Source: an uncultured Clostridium sp.
Lineage (GTDB): Bacteria > Bacillota > Clostridia > TANB77 > CAG-508
Length of the DNA: 11,780 nt
Reading direction: 5' to 3'
NCBI GenBank assembly: GCA_905203195.1
Contig: CAJKVD010000006.1
Coordinates: forward strand, 1-11,780
The notes beneath the pieces are model-generated. The model ran no database searches, was not told the origin of the DNA, and was given only the letters and a program-made list of their open reading frames with translations. Below, in pieces: positions 1-6,843 of the stretch (its first letter is position 1; the number at the start of each line of letters is the position of its first letter). Both the position numbers and the translations under genes were made by a program.

Positions 1-1674
1 CGCAGATTGTATTTGTTGTTCTGTTCTGGTGTCTATTGAACTTGTTGCTTCATCTAGTATTAGAATTTTTGGATTTGCAAGTATTACTCTTGCTATTGTT
101 AATAATTGTTTTTGACCTGCTGATATGTTGGTTGATTCTTCATTAATTTTAGCATCATATCCTTTTGATAATGTTTTTATATAATGATGTATATGTGCTG
201 CTTTTGCTGCTTCTATTACTTCTGAATCTGTAGCGTCTGGTTTACTATATTTTATATTTTCTTTTATTGTTCCTCCAAATAGCCATGTGTCTTGTAATAC
301 CATTCCAAACATTTTTCTAAGCTCTCCACGTTTGAAATCCTTTATATTATGTCCGTCTAATAAAATTGCTCCACTATTAACATCATAAAATCTCATAAGT
401 AATTTTACCATTGTTGTTTTTCCTGCTCCTGTTGGTCCTACTATTGCTATTTTTTGTCCATCTTTTACATTTGCATTAAAGTCATTTATTATTGTTTTTT
501 CTGGGTCGTATCCAAATTTTACATTTTTAAATTCTATGTTTCCTTTTAACCCTTCTGTTGATACTGCATTTTTTACATCTTCTATTTCTTCTGGTTCTTC
601 TAAGAATTTAAATATTCTTTCTGCTGCTGCTATCATTGCTTGAATTGTACTTGATATCTGTGCTACTTGTCCTATTGGTTGAGTAAATTGTTTATTATAT
701 TGTATAAAACTTTGTATATTTCCTACTGTTATTCTTCCTTTTACTGCAAAATACCCACCTAATATGGCAACTGCTACATATCCAACATTTCCAACAAAAT
801 TCATTAAAGGATACATTAATCCTGATAAAAATTGTGAACGCCATCCTGATTTGTAAAGTTCTTTATTTTCTTTTTCAAATTCTTTTATTGCTTGTTTTTC
901 TCTTCCAAAAACTTTTACAATATTGTGTCCTGCATATACCTCTTCTACTTGGCCATTTACATGTCCTAAATATTCTTGTTGTTTAACAAAGTATTTTTGT
1001 GACTTTCCTATTACTTTTTTTAATATTCCTGCTGAAATAGGCAATATTAGCAAGCTTACTATTGTCATTTCCCAACTTATAGAAAACATCATTACTAATA
1101 TTCCTATTATTGTACATAGTGATGTTATGATTTGTGTTATACTTTGGTTTAATCCTGTACTTAATGTATCAACATCATTTGTGATTATTGATAGCACTTC
1201 TCCATTTGTTTTTTTATCAAAATATTTCATTGGTAATTTATTAATTTTTTCTGTTAATTCATTTCTTATTTTATATGTTACTTTTTGTGCTACACCTGCC
1301 ATTATATAACTTTGTATCATTGAAAATAGTGCACTTACAACATATAGTCCTAATGCAAACAAAATAATCTGACCTATTTTTACAAAGTCTATTCCTCCTG
1401 TTCTGTTTATTTTGTTCATTAACCCTGTATATATTTCTGTTGTTGCATTTCCTAATATTTTAGGTCCTATTATACTAAATATTGTGCTTCCTATTGCAAA
1501 TACCATTACTATTATTATTGCTATTTTATAATTAGAAAGTCTTTTGGCTAATTTTTTTGTTGTTCCTTTTACATCTTTTGCTTTTTCTACTGGACCTTTA
1601 CCTCCATGTGGGCCACCCATTGGTCCTGGACCTTTAATTTTTGGAGGTGTTTTTATTTCTTGATTATTACTCAT
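1..1674 (-). CDS. ABC exporter half-transporter, catalytic subunit of a heterodimer (partial, C-terminus beyond the left edge)
   Basis: This is a fused membrane-plus-ATPase half-transporter of the multidrug/lipid exporter type, acting in the cytoplasmic membrane. The first 558 residues are visible; relatives are usually about 600-630 long. A Gly/Pro-rich, positively charged leader (residues 10-30) precedes six membrane segments (about 48-345). The nucleotide-binding domain follows, with Walker A GPTGAGKTT (413-421), Q-loop Q461, signature ISAGQ (517-521) and Walker B ILILDE (537-542) keeping the catalytic Glu. The signature departs from LSGGQ, as expected for the subunit that contributes the signature to the degenerate ATP site. 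The start ATG has a strong AAAGGAGGT nearby and overlaps the end of the upstream exporter gene by 8 bases, implying translational coupling and an obligate partner. The family is clear, but the substrate is unknown. The H-loop is not in the window. Confidence 0.93.
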   Translation of the reverse strand, partial: MSNNQEIKTPPKIKGPGPMGGPHGGKGPVEKAKDVKGTTKKLAKRLSNYKIAIIIVMVFAIGSTIFSIIGPKILGNATTEIYTGLMNKINRTGGIDFVKIGQIILFALGLYVVSALFSMIQSYIMAGVAQKVTYKIRNELTEKINKLPMKYFDKKTNGEVLSIITNDVDTLSTGLNQSITQIITSLCTIIGILVMMFSISWEMTIVSLLILPISAGILKKVIGKSQKYFVKQQEYLGHVNGQVEEVYAGHNIVKVFGREKQAIKEFEKENKELYKSGWRSQFLSGLMYPLMNFVGNVGYVAVAILGGYFAVKGRITVGNIQSFIQYNKQFTQPIGQVAQISSTIQAMIAAAERIFKFLEEPEEIEDVKNAVSTEGLKGNIEFKNVKFGYDPEKTIINDFNANVKDGQKIAIVGPTGAGKTTMVKLLMRFYDVNSGAILLDGHNIKDFKRGELRKMFGMVLQDTWLFGGTIKENIKYSKPDATDSEVIEAAKAAHIHHYIKTLSKGYDAKINEESTNISAGQKQLLTIARVILANPKILILDEATSSIDTRTEQQIQSA

Positions 1675-3964
1675 GTTCATTACCTCCTTTGTTTAAGTTT
1701 AGTTCTTCTTCTGATAGTTGTGATAAAGCTATCTGTTTATATGTTTCATTATTTTTAATTAGTTCTTCGTGTGTTCCTTTTCCTACAATCTTTCCATCTT
1801 CTAATACTATTATTTGATCCGCATTTAGTATTGTATTGATTCTTTGTGCAACAATAACTACTGTCTTATTTTTTGTTTTTTTAGATAATTCTGTTCTTAA
1901 TATACTGTCTGTTTTAAAATCTAGTGCTGAAAAACTGTCATCAAATACTAATATTTCTGGATCTATTGCTATAGCTCTTGCTATTGACAATCTTTGTTTT
2001 TGTCCACCAGATACATTTGTTCCTCCTTGTGCTATTGGTTCTTTGTATTTTTCTGGTTTTGATTCAATAAATTCTGTAGCTTGTGCTATTTGCGCAGCTT
2101 CTATCATTTGCTCGTCTGACATTTCTGGGTTTCCATATTTTATATTTGATTCTATTGTTCCAGAAAATAATACTCCTTTTTGTGGAACAAATCCTATAAT
2201 TTTTCTTAAGTCACTGTTTGCTATATCTTTTATATCTACTCCATCTATTAAAAGGTTTCCTGATGTTACATCATAAAATCTTGGTATTAGATTAACTATT
2301 GTTGATTTTCCACTTCCTGTACTTCCTATAATCGCCGTTGTTTTTCCTGGTTCGGCAGTAAATGTTATGTCACTTAAAACCTCTTCATCACTGTCTGGAT
2401 ATCTAAATGAAACATTTTTAAATTCTACTAAACCTTTTTTATTTGAATCTAATTTTTTAGGTTCATTACTATCTTTTATTGCTTCTTCTGTTTCGATTAT
2501 TTCATTTATACGGTTAGCTGAAACTGATGCTCTTGGTAGCATTATTGATACCATTGAGATCATTAGGAAACTCATTACTATTTGCATTGTGTATTGAATA
2601 AATGCCATCATATTTCCTACTTGCATTGTTCCGTTATCTATTCCATGTGCTCCAACCCATACTATTAATAGAGATATTCCATTCATTATTAGCATTAATG
2701 TTGGCATCATAAAACTCATTGCTCTATTTACAAAAAGATTGGTTTTTGTTAAGTCTATATTTGCTTTGTCAAATCTGTTTTCTTCTTTTTTCTCTGTGTT
2801 AAATGCTCTTATTACTGGCAATCCTGTTAAAATTTCTCTTGCTACTAAATTTAGTTTATCTATTAGTTGTTGTAACTTTTTAAATCTTGGCATTGCCATA
2901 ATAAATAGTGTTCCAACAACAAATAATATTGCCAATATTGCTACACCTATAATCCATGCCATTGAATTATCACTTTGTCTTAATACTCTTAAAAATCCGC
3001 CTATTCCTATGATTGGTGCATATACTAACACTCTAAATAAAATTGCTATTAATCCTTGAATTTGCTGAATGTCATTTGTTGAACGTGTAATTAATGATGC
3101 TGTACTATATTCAGCAAATTCTTTGTTTGAAAAGCTTAATACTTTTTTGAATACTTTTTCTCTTAATGTTTTTGCTAATCTTGCTGCAACTCTTGCAGAT
3201 AAACACATTATTGAAATTGCAGATGCCATTATTAAAAATGAAATTCCAAGCATCTTTAATCCTGCAATTATAATATATTGATTTTGCAATTTGTCTGTAT
3301 CTATTCCTATTGCTTTATATTCTTTTTTTACCTCTTGTATTGCCGCTTGCTCTAAAATACTTTCTTGCATATCATTAATTTTTTCATTTACTGTTTCTAG
3401 CATTTTGTCTAGTTGTTCTTTTGGCATTTGTTTAATTATATCAATTAAACTCATATTTTGCATTGCTTGCATTTGTTGCTCTTGTTGATTTGTTTTTATT
3501 GACTCTAACATTTGCTGCTTTATTTGCTCTGATGTTTCTTCGTTTTCCAGCATGCTTAACACCATTAATGGTTTAGCCATTATATTATCTAATTTATCTT
3601 GTTTTTTGCTATCTATTTTTTCTATTTTATATAATGCCTCATTTTCTAATTCTGGGTATTTTTTTACTAGTTTTTCATATTCTTTATTATCTAAGTTTTC
3701 TTTTGATATTTCTTCATATGAAGATAAAATTTTGTCATCTTCTTCTGTAAAGATTAGTAAATTTTCCATTTCACTTTTTCTTATTACTTCTGGTGCAACA
3801 TTTTCTATTCCTCCATTTTGGATTCCTATATTTACTATTTTTGATGTATAATCTGGTAATGTCAAATCACCTGCTGCCTGAATTATTAACAATATTACAA
3901 TTGCTATTACAGATATCCATGATTCCTTTAAATTCTTTAATACTTTTAACATTTCCTTTTGCAT
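1667..3964 (-). CDS. ABC exporter half-transporter, degenerate-site subunit with a large extracytoplasmic insert
   Basis: This 765-residue half-transporter is long for the family (about 570-620) because about 190 mostly hydrophilic, Glu/Lys/Gln/Met-rich residues (about 41-229) sit between TM1 (about 15-34) and TM2 (about 230-255), which places them outside the membrane. The ATPase domain has Walker A GSTGSGKST (547-555), Q595 and a canonical signature VSGGQ (651-655). Walker B ends FDD (674-676), with Asp where the catalytic Glu should be, and the switch residue is Gln (VAQR, Q707) instead of His. These substitutions mark the non-catalytic partner of a heterodimeric exporter, matching the downstream gene with its intact DE and altered signature. 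The 23-base gap from the tetR gene implies co-transcription and control by that regulator. The start is uncertain: ATG 3964 lacks a good binding site, and Met5 (3952) is an alternative. The substrate is unknown. Confidence 0.93.
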   Translation of the reverse strand: MQKEMLKVLKNLKESWISVIAIVILLIIQAAGDLTLPDYTSKIVNIGIQNGGIENVAPEVIRKSEMENLLIFTEEDDKILSSYEEISKENLDNKEYEKLVKKYPELENEALYKIEKIDSKKQDKLDNIMAKPLMVLSMLENEETSEQIKQQMLESIKTNQQEQQMQAMQNMSLIDIIKQMPKEQLDKMLETVNEKINDMQESILEQAAIQEVKKEYKAIGIDTDKLQNQYIIIAGLKMLGISFLIMASAISIMCLSARVAARLAKTLREKVFKKVLSFSNKEFAEYSTASLITRSTNDIQQIQGLIAILFRVLVYAPIIGIGGFLRVLRQSDNSMAWIIGVAILAILFVVGTLFIMAMPRFKKLQQLIDKLNLVAREILTGLPVIRAFNTEKKEENRFDKANIDLTKTNLFVNRAMSFMMPTLMLIMNGISLLIVWVGAHGIDNGTMQVGNMMAFIQYTMQIVMSFLMISMVSIMLPRASVSANRINEIIETEEAIKDSNEPKKLDSNKKGLVEFKNVSFRYPDSDEEVLSDITFTAEPGKTTAIIGSTGSGKSTIVNLIPRFYDVTSGNLLIDGVDIKDIANSDLRKIIGFVPQKGVLFSGTIESNIKYGNPEMSDEQMIEAAQIAQATEFIESKPEKYKEPIAQGGTNVSGGQKQRLSIARAIAIDPEILVFDDSFSALDFKTDSILRTELSKKTKNKTVVIVAQRINTILNADQIIVLEDGKIVGKGTHEELIKNNETYKQIALSQLSEEELNLNKGGNEHE
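1682..1690 (-). promoter_or_regulatory. Ribosome binding site of the second exporter gene
   Basis: On the minus strand this reads AAAGGAGGT, a near-perfect Shine-Dalgarno site, seven bases before the ATG at 1674. It lies inside the last codons of the upstream exporter gene and fixes the start of the downstream one at the ATGAGT codon pair rather than at later Met codons. Confidence 0.85.
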
Positions 3965-3979
3965 GATATATTTAATATT

Positions 3980-4004
3980 TTAATTAATCATGCATTCCTC
4001 CTTT
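3980..4004 (-). promoter_or_regulatory. Strong ribosome binding site leading a three-codon mini-ORF in frame with the exporter gene
   Basis: AAAGGAGG (3997-4004) stands five bases before an ATG at 3991 that overlaps the tetR stop codon as ATGA, a classic coupling arrangement. That ATG reads Met-Ile-Asn and then TAA (3982-3980). The frame is the same as that of the exporter gene, whose first usable ATG comes 15 bases after the stop. Either ribosomes stop and restart at 3964, or an original start has been cut off by a nonsense codon. Confidence 0.7.
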
Positions 4005-4431
4005 CTTGTTTCATAATTCCGTATTTTAAATATTCTAATTGTTTTAAGTAATTTTTTCTTGCTTCTTCTTTAGATTTATATTTAAATCTCATTACAATTG
4101 CTTTTGTTGTTATTGTAAATAGGATTTTTTCTACAATTTCAAATTCTTCTTTTGATTTTATTTTTAACTTTGATGTGTCTATATATTCATAAAAGTCTTT
4201 TATTTTTTTTGGTTTTTCTTCTATAAATTTTTTGAAAATTTTGCTGTCTTCACTGGTTTTTAAATTTTCAAATATTTTTTTGTAAAATTTCATGTCCTCA
4301 TTTTTTATTAATTTAGTGTCAAAATAGTCATACATTGCTATAAATATTTTAAATATGTCTCCTTTTGATTTTATAATATTTTCCTCCATTTGTGCATTCA
4401 TTTCTTTAAAATGAATGTTTAAAATATATCC
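3988..4431 (-). CDS. TetR-family regulator, C-terminal ligand-binding and dimerisation part (+1 frame)
   Basis: This is the continuation, in the +1 frame, of the DNA-binding part encoded just upstream. It is read from the GGA codon at 4431 and gives 147 residues ending in a helical, Lys/Glu-rich stretch, as expected for the all-helical ligand-sensing domain of TetR proteins. Joined to the first 60 residues it makes 207 residues, within the usual 190-210 for the family. The open frame extends upstream to an ATG at 4482, but those extra residues are only the out-of-frame reading of the helix-turn-helix region, so that start is not credible. Its stop overlaps the mini-ORF ATG as ATGA. The inducing ligand cannot be told. 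It is intact apart from the frame break, so it could be a recoded gene, a recent pseudogene or a sequence error. Confidence 0.78.
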   Translation of the reverse strand, partial: GYILNIHFKEMNAQMEENIIKSKGDIFKIFIAMYDYFDTKLIKNEDMKFYKKIFENLKTSEDSKIFKKFIEEKPKKIKDFYEYIDTSKLKIKSKEEFEIVEKILFTITTKAIVMRFKYKSKEEARKNYLKQLEYLKYGIMKQERRNA

Positions 4432-4612
4432 GCAATAAATCTTCTTTACTATTGAAATATTGATAAAAACTACCTCTTGCAATTTCTGCTTCTTCTACTA
4501 TATTTTTTATTGATGTTTGCTCAAAAGGTACTCTTTCGAATTCTTTTTTTGCTGCTTTTATTATTTTATTTTTCTTTTCTTCTGGCAATTTTAAAAATGT
4601 TTCTTTTGGCAT
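4406..4612 (-). CDS. TetR-family regulator, N-terminal DNA-binding part (zero frame)
   Basis: This is the helix-turn-helix domain of a TetR-type repressor. Residues about 12-55 carry the family pattern: a first helix (KIIKAAKKEFE), then TSIKNIVEEAEIARGSFY and YFNSKEDL, the latter two being the recognition region and the conserved F-Y-x-Y-F-x-x-K-E-D-L end. In this frame the protein ends after only 68 residues. The last eight, from Arg61, do not look like TetR, whereas the +1 frame continues the family. The shift is best placed at the CGG codon 61 (4432-4430). The start is supported by AAGGTGGTG upstream and by a promoter about 50 bases away. It probably represses its own promoter and the exporter genes behind it. 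If the shift is a true mutation, the truncated product lacks the dimerisation domain and the operon may be derepressed. Confidence 0.85.
   Translation of the reverse strand: MPKETFLKLPEEKKNKIIKAAKKEFERVPFEQTSIKNIVEEAEIARGSFYQYFNSKEDLLRIYFKHSF
4429..4432 (-). other. Proposed +1 frame junction CGGA in the tetR gene
   Basis: The zero frame reads GAT TTA TTG CGG and then leaves the TetR family. Skipping the C gives TTG, then GGA TAT ATT, which restores a TetR-like sequence (KEDLL-GYILNIHF). The combined length of 625 bases is one more than a multiple of three, so a single extra base (or two missing) explains the break. The site is not a homopolymer. The exact base is inferred from family resemblance, because the downstream frame stays open further upstream. 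Confidence 0.6.
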
Positions 4613-4650
4613 TTTTTCACCACCTTTTTTATTGTTTTTTTAGTTGCAAA

Positions 4651-4667
4651 AATGACACCGTGTCATT
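4651..4667. promoter_or_regulatory. Operator 2 of the TetR-type promoter, perfect inverted repeat
   Basis: The plus strand AATGACACCGTGTCATT is a perfect 17-base palindrome around the C at 4659. It abuts the -10 element and covers the expected transcription start (about 4661). Its core TGACA-N3-TGTCA is the same as in operator 1, with the centres 23 bases apart, about two helical turns. A repressor bound here would block promoter opening. The adjacent TetR-type protein is the obvious ligand. Confidence 0.85.
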
Positions 4668-4696
4668 ATTATAAGTGACATGGTGTCATTTGTCAA
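4668..4696 (-). promoter_or_regulatory. Promoter of the tetR-exporter operon
   Basis: On the minus strand TTGACA (4696-4691) is followed after exactly 17 bases by TATAAT (4673-4668), a perfect match to the housekeeping sigma factor consensus. The start would fall near 4661, leaving a leader of about 49 bases before the tetR ATG at 4612. So strong a promoter fits an operon that is normally held off by a repressor. Confidence 0.88.
4676..4688. promoter_or_regulatory. Operator 1, inverted repeat in the promoter spacer
   Basis: The plus strand TGACATGGTGTCA has arms TGACA and TGTCA around three bases and sits wholly between the -35 and -10 elements. It shares its arms with operator 2, so the two are likely bound by the same dimeric regulator. 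The spacer triplet differs (TGG here, CCG in operator 2). Confidence 0.82.
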
Positions 4697-4711
4697 TATA
4701 CCTATTGTAGC

Positions 4712-4763
4712 TTTTTTGTGAACTTTTTGTGAATTTTTTTGAGTACTTGAACTTTTTATTTTT
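4712..4763 (-). promoter_or_regulatory. A-tract cluster upstream of the tetR promoter (possible UP element or bend)
   Basis: Minus-strand A runs lie at about 4712-4717, 4724-4728, 4734-4740 and 4754-4758. The first three are centred about 11 bases apart and lie roughly 50-80 bases before the expected start. Such phased tracts can bend DNA or contact the alpha subunit of RNA polymerase. Since the whole window is AT-rich, this is only suggestive. The same stretch holds no T-tract on the minus strand, so it does not look like a lexA terminator. Confidence 0.3.
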
Positions 4764-4772
4764 AAACTATGT

Positions 4773-5423
4773 TTACATTTTTCTAAATACTCCTGCTACT
4801 TTTCCTAAGATTTCACATGTTGGTACTATTATTGGATCCATTGTACTATTTTCTGGTTGTAGGCGTATGTGGTCTTTTTCTTTATAAAATGTTTTTACTG
4901 TTGCTTCATCTTCTATTAATGCTACTACTATTTCTCCATTATTTGCGTTGTTCTGCTTTTTTACTAATATATAGTCTCCATCTAAAATTCCTGCTTCTAT
5001 CATGCTCTCTCCTCTAACTGTAAGCATAAAGCATTCTGAATTTCCTACAAAATCGATTGGAATTGGAAATGTATCTGTTACATTTTCTACTGCTAATATT
5101 GGCATTCCTGCTGTTATTTTTCCTACTACTGGTACTTCTACTAATTCTTTTTGAGTGTAAAAATCTTTGCTTGATGTTTTTTTAGATTCTCCTGTGGTTC
5201 CTTTTAGTACTCGTAATGTTCTTCCTTTTTTGTCTTTCTTTTTTATATATCCTTTTTTTTCTAATCTTTCTAAATATCCATGTACTGTAGCTGTTGAACT
5301 TAATCCAACTGCTTGCCCTATCTCTCTTACTGATGGTGGATATCCATCTGTCATAATTTGTTTTTCAATAAATTTTAATATGGTTTTTTCTCTTTTATTT
5401 AATTCTTCTTTTTTTCTTGGCAT
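4773..5423 (-). CDS. lexA: LexA repressor, SOS regulator
   Basis: LexA represses DNA-damage genes and is inactivated by RecA-stimulated self-cleavage. From the chosen start it is 216 residues, close to the usual 200-215. An N-terminal winged helix-turn-helix (about 8-62, with PPSVREIG and [10 protein letters not shown]) is joined by a polar linker to an S24-type peptidase domain. The cleavage bond Ala105-Gly106 (KITAGMP), the nucleophile Ser140 in GESM and the Lys177 general base (EATVKTF) are all present, so it should be self-cleavable. An ATG at 5438 in the same frame would add five residues. I prefer 5423 because GGAGTGGGGG lies just before it and the promoter would leave only about eight untranslated bases before 5438. 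The gene is a single-gene unit with a LexA-like box on its own promoter, so autoregulation is expected. No clear terminator follows it. Confidence 0.96.
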   Translation of the reverse strand: MPRKKEELNKREKTILKFIEKQIMTDGYPPSVREIGQAVGLSSTATVHGYLERLEKKGYIKKKDKKGRTLRVLKGTTGESKKTSSKDFYTQKELVEVPVVGKITAGMPILAVENVTDTFPIPIDFVGNSECFMLTVRGESMIEAGILDGDYILVKKQNNANNGEIVVALIEDEATVKTFYKEKDHIRLQPENSTMDPIIVPTCEILGKVAGVFRKM

Positions 5424-5425
5424 TT

Positions 5426-5435
5426 TCCCCCACTC
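5426..5435 (-). promoter_or_regulatory. Ribosome binding site deciding the lexA start
   Basis: The minus strand reads GGAGTGGGGG directly before AAA ATG (5423). The further-upstream ATG at 5438 has no comparable site, so the shorter protein is favoured. Confidence 0.6.
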
Positions 5436-5452
5436 CATTCTCGTTTTTTAAC

Positions 5453-5481
5453 ATTCTATCACACAAACAAAAAAATGTCAA
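5453..5481 (-). promoter_or_regulatory. lexA: lexA promoter
   Basis: TTGACA (5481-5476) is separated by exactly 17 bases from TAGAAT (5458-5453), one base from the -10 consensus. The start should fall near 5446, about 23 bases before the favoured ATG. The promoter lies in the short gap after the permease gene, so lexA can be transcribed independently of the mutS unit. Confidence 0.85.
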
Positions 5482-5492
5482 ACAAAAGTTTT
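5479..5492. promoter_or_regulatory. Likely LexA box (SOS operator) over the lexA -35
   Basis: The minus strand reads AAAACTTTTGTTTG. Against the Gram-positive SOS consensus CGAAC-N4-GTTCG it keeps AAC and GTT at the right four-base spacing plus the final G, seven of ten fixed positions. It overlaps the first bases of the -35 element, exactly where LexA autorepression would act. The left half is imperfect, so a lineage-specific box is possible. Confidence 0.55.
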
Positions 5493-5505
5493 ATTTTTTT
5501 AAAAT

Positions 5506-6843
5506 TTATTCTACACTTTTTAGACTTTCGATCATATCAATTTTTTTTAATGCAAAATATGTTACAATACTAACAATTACAGTAAAGAATATTGTTAAGC
5601 TTGCTGAGTAAATATATGTCCATATGCTTATTCTTGTGTCAAACATCAATATATCTAGTTCACATGTTTTTATAATAAATAATTCTAAAAAATATCCACT
5701 GATTAATCCTAATAATATTCCTATTATTGTTAATATTATGGTTTCTCTTCCTATGTAGTCATATACTTCATTATCATAAAAACCTAATACTTTTATTGTT
5801 GCTAATTCTCTTATTCTTTCACTTATATTTACATTTGCTAGATTGTATAATACTATAAAAGCTAATAGTCCAGCAGAAATTATAAGAATCCATACTACAA
5901 ATGTCATATTTTCCATTACATCATCAAATATTGATTTTGTTTGTGATGTAAATGTAACTTTTGATATATTCTTGTTTTCTAATATTTTCTTTCCTAATTG
6001 ATTTTCCATTTCTTCTGATTCTTTTATGTCATTTTGTTCTATCGCTAATAAAGTATTATATTGGGCTTCTTCTCCAAATATTTTTTTGTAACATTCTGGA
6101 CTCATGTACATATAGTGCATTAAATAATTTTTTGTTATGCCTTTTACTTCAACTTCTGCCTGTTTTTCTTCTGCATTTTTTATTGTAATTTTGTCTCCTT
6201 GTTTTATATTAAGTAATTTTGATAGTTTTTCAGTTATTATAATTCCATCTTGCTCTAACGAATATTTTTCACCTGTTTTTCTATTTTCTAATTTAATGTA
6301 TTCTGATATATTTTTTGCATTTTCTGGTACAATAAGTTGAATATCTTGTTTGTTGTCTTTATTTAATATTTCTACTGCTTGCATGTTGAATAACATTTCT
6401 GTTGAAATGTATTTTTTTGAATCTTGTTCTATATTTAAAATATCATTTGTTTCTGCTTTTATTTGTTCATTTGATATTTCATTTTTAAAAGTTGCTGACA
6501 TATCATAACTAAATACTTCTCCATATTGTGATGGAATCATATTGCTTACTGATTCTCTTAATCCAAATCCTGCAACCATTAATGCTGTACATCCTAATAT
6601 TCCTATTATTGTCATAGATACTCTTTTTTTATATCTAAAAACATTTCTAATTGTTACTTTTTGGCTAAAGTTTAATTTTGACCATATAAATGGTATTTTT
6701 TCTAATAACACTCGTTTTCCTGCTTTTGGTGCTTTTGGTCTCATTAGCTCTGCAGGTGAAGAATTTAGCTCTTTATAACATGCGATTGCTGTTGCCCCTA
6801 CAGTACATAATAAAGCCCATCCTAATCCTGTAACTGCTATTCC
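5506..6843 (-). CDS. FtsX-like ABC permease, C-terminal half (+1 frame)
   Basis: This is the second half of an ABC permease in the cytoplasmic membrane, read from the GGA at 6843 for 445 residues. It opens with a membrane segment (GIAVTGLGWALLCTVG), then the inter-repeat linker ELMRPKAPKAGKR, which is strongly conserved in this permease family and lies directly before the second FtsX repeat. That repeat has a membrane segment (MTIIGILGCTALMVAGFGL), a large outside domain of about 200 residues and three further membrane segments, ending DMIESLKSVE. The in-frame ATG at 6744 falls inside the conserved linker, and no ATG, GTG or TTG lies between it and the upstream stop at 6858-6856. An independent start is therefore unlikely. 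Joined with the upstream half it gives 818 residues with two matching repeats. The gene is either recoded or newly broken. Confidence 0.85.
   Translation of the reverse strand, partial: GIAVTGLGWALLCTVGATAIACYKELNSSPAELMRPKAPKAGKRVLLEKIPFIWSKLNFSQKVTIRNVFRYKKRVSMTIIGILGCTALMVAGFGLRESVSNMIPSQYGEVFSYDMSATFKNEISNEQIKAETNDILNIEQDSKKYISTEMLFNMQAVEILNKDNKQDIQLIVPENAKNISEYIKLENRKTGEKYSLEQDGIIITEKLSKLLNIKQGDKITIKNAEEKQAEVEVKGITKNYLMHYMYMSPECYKKIFGEEAQYNTLLAIEQNDIKESEEMENQLGKKILENKNISKVTFTSQTKSIFDDVMENMTFVVWILIISAGLLAFIVLYNLANVNISERIRELATIKVLGFYDNEVYDYIGRETIILTIIGILLGLISGYFLELFIIKTCELDILMFDTRISIWTYIYSASLTIFFTVIVSIVTYFALKKIDMIESLKSVE

Noticed and set aside
923..1309. Plus-strand open frame of 128 codons
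   Set aside because: It lies wholly inside the minus-strand exporter gene, whose reading gives intact transporter motifs. The Cys/Phe/Ile-rich product is an antisense shadow.
4432..4482. ATG at 4482 as the true start of the second tetR frame
   Set aside because: Residues from here to the junction are the out-of-frame reading of the conserved helix-turn-helix end, and no binding site precedes it.
4697..4772. Terminator after lexA
   Set aside because: The repeated GTTCA-type motifs do not form a GC-rich stem, and the minus strand has A runs rather than a T run, so no intrinsic terminator is supported.
6744..6746. ATG at 6744 as an independent start for the second permease half
   Set aside because: It falls inside the conserved linker and would cut off a membrane segment that is intact in the same frame just upstream.
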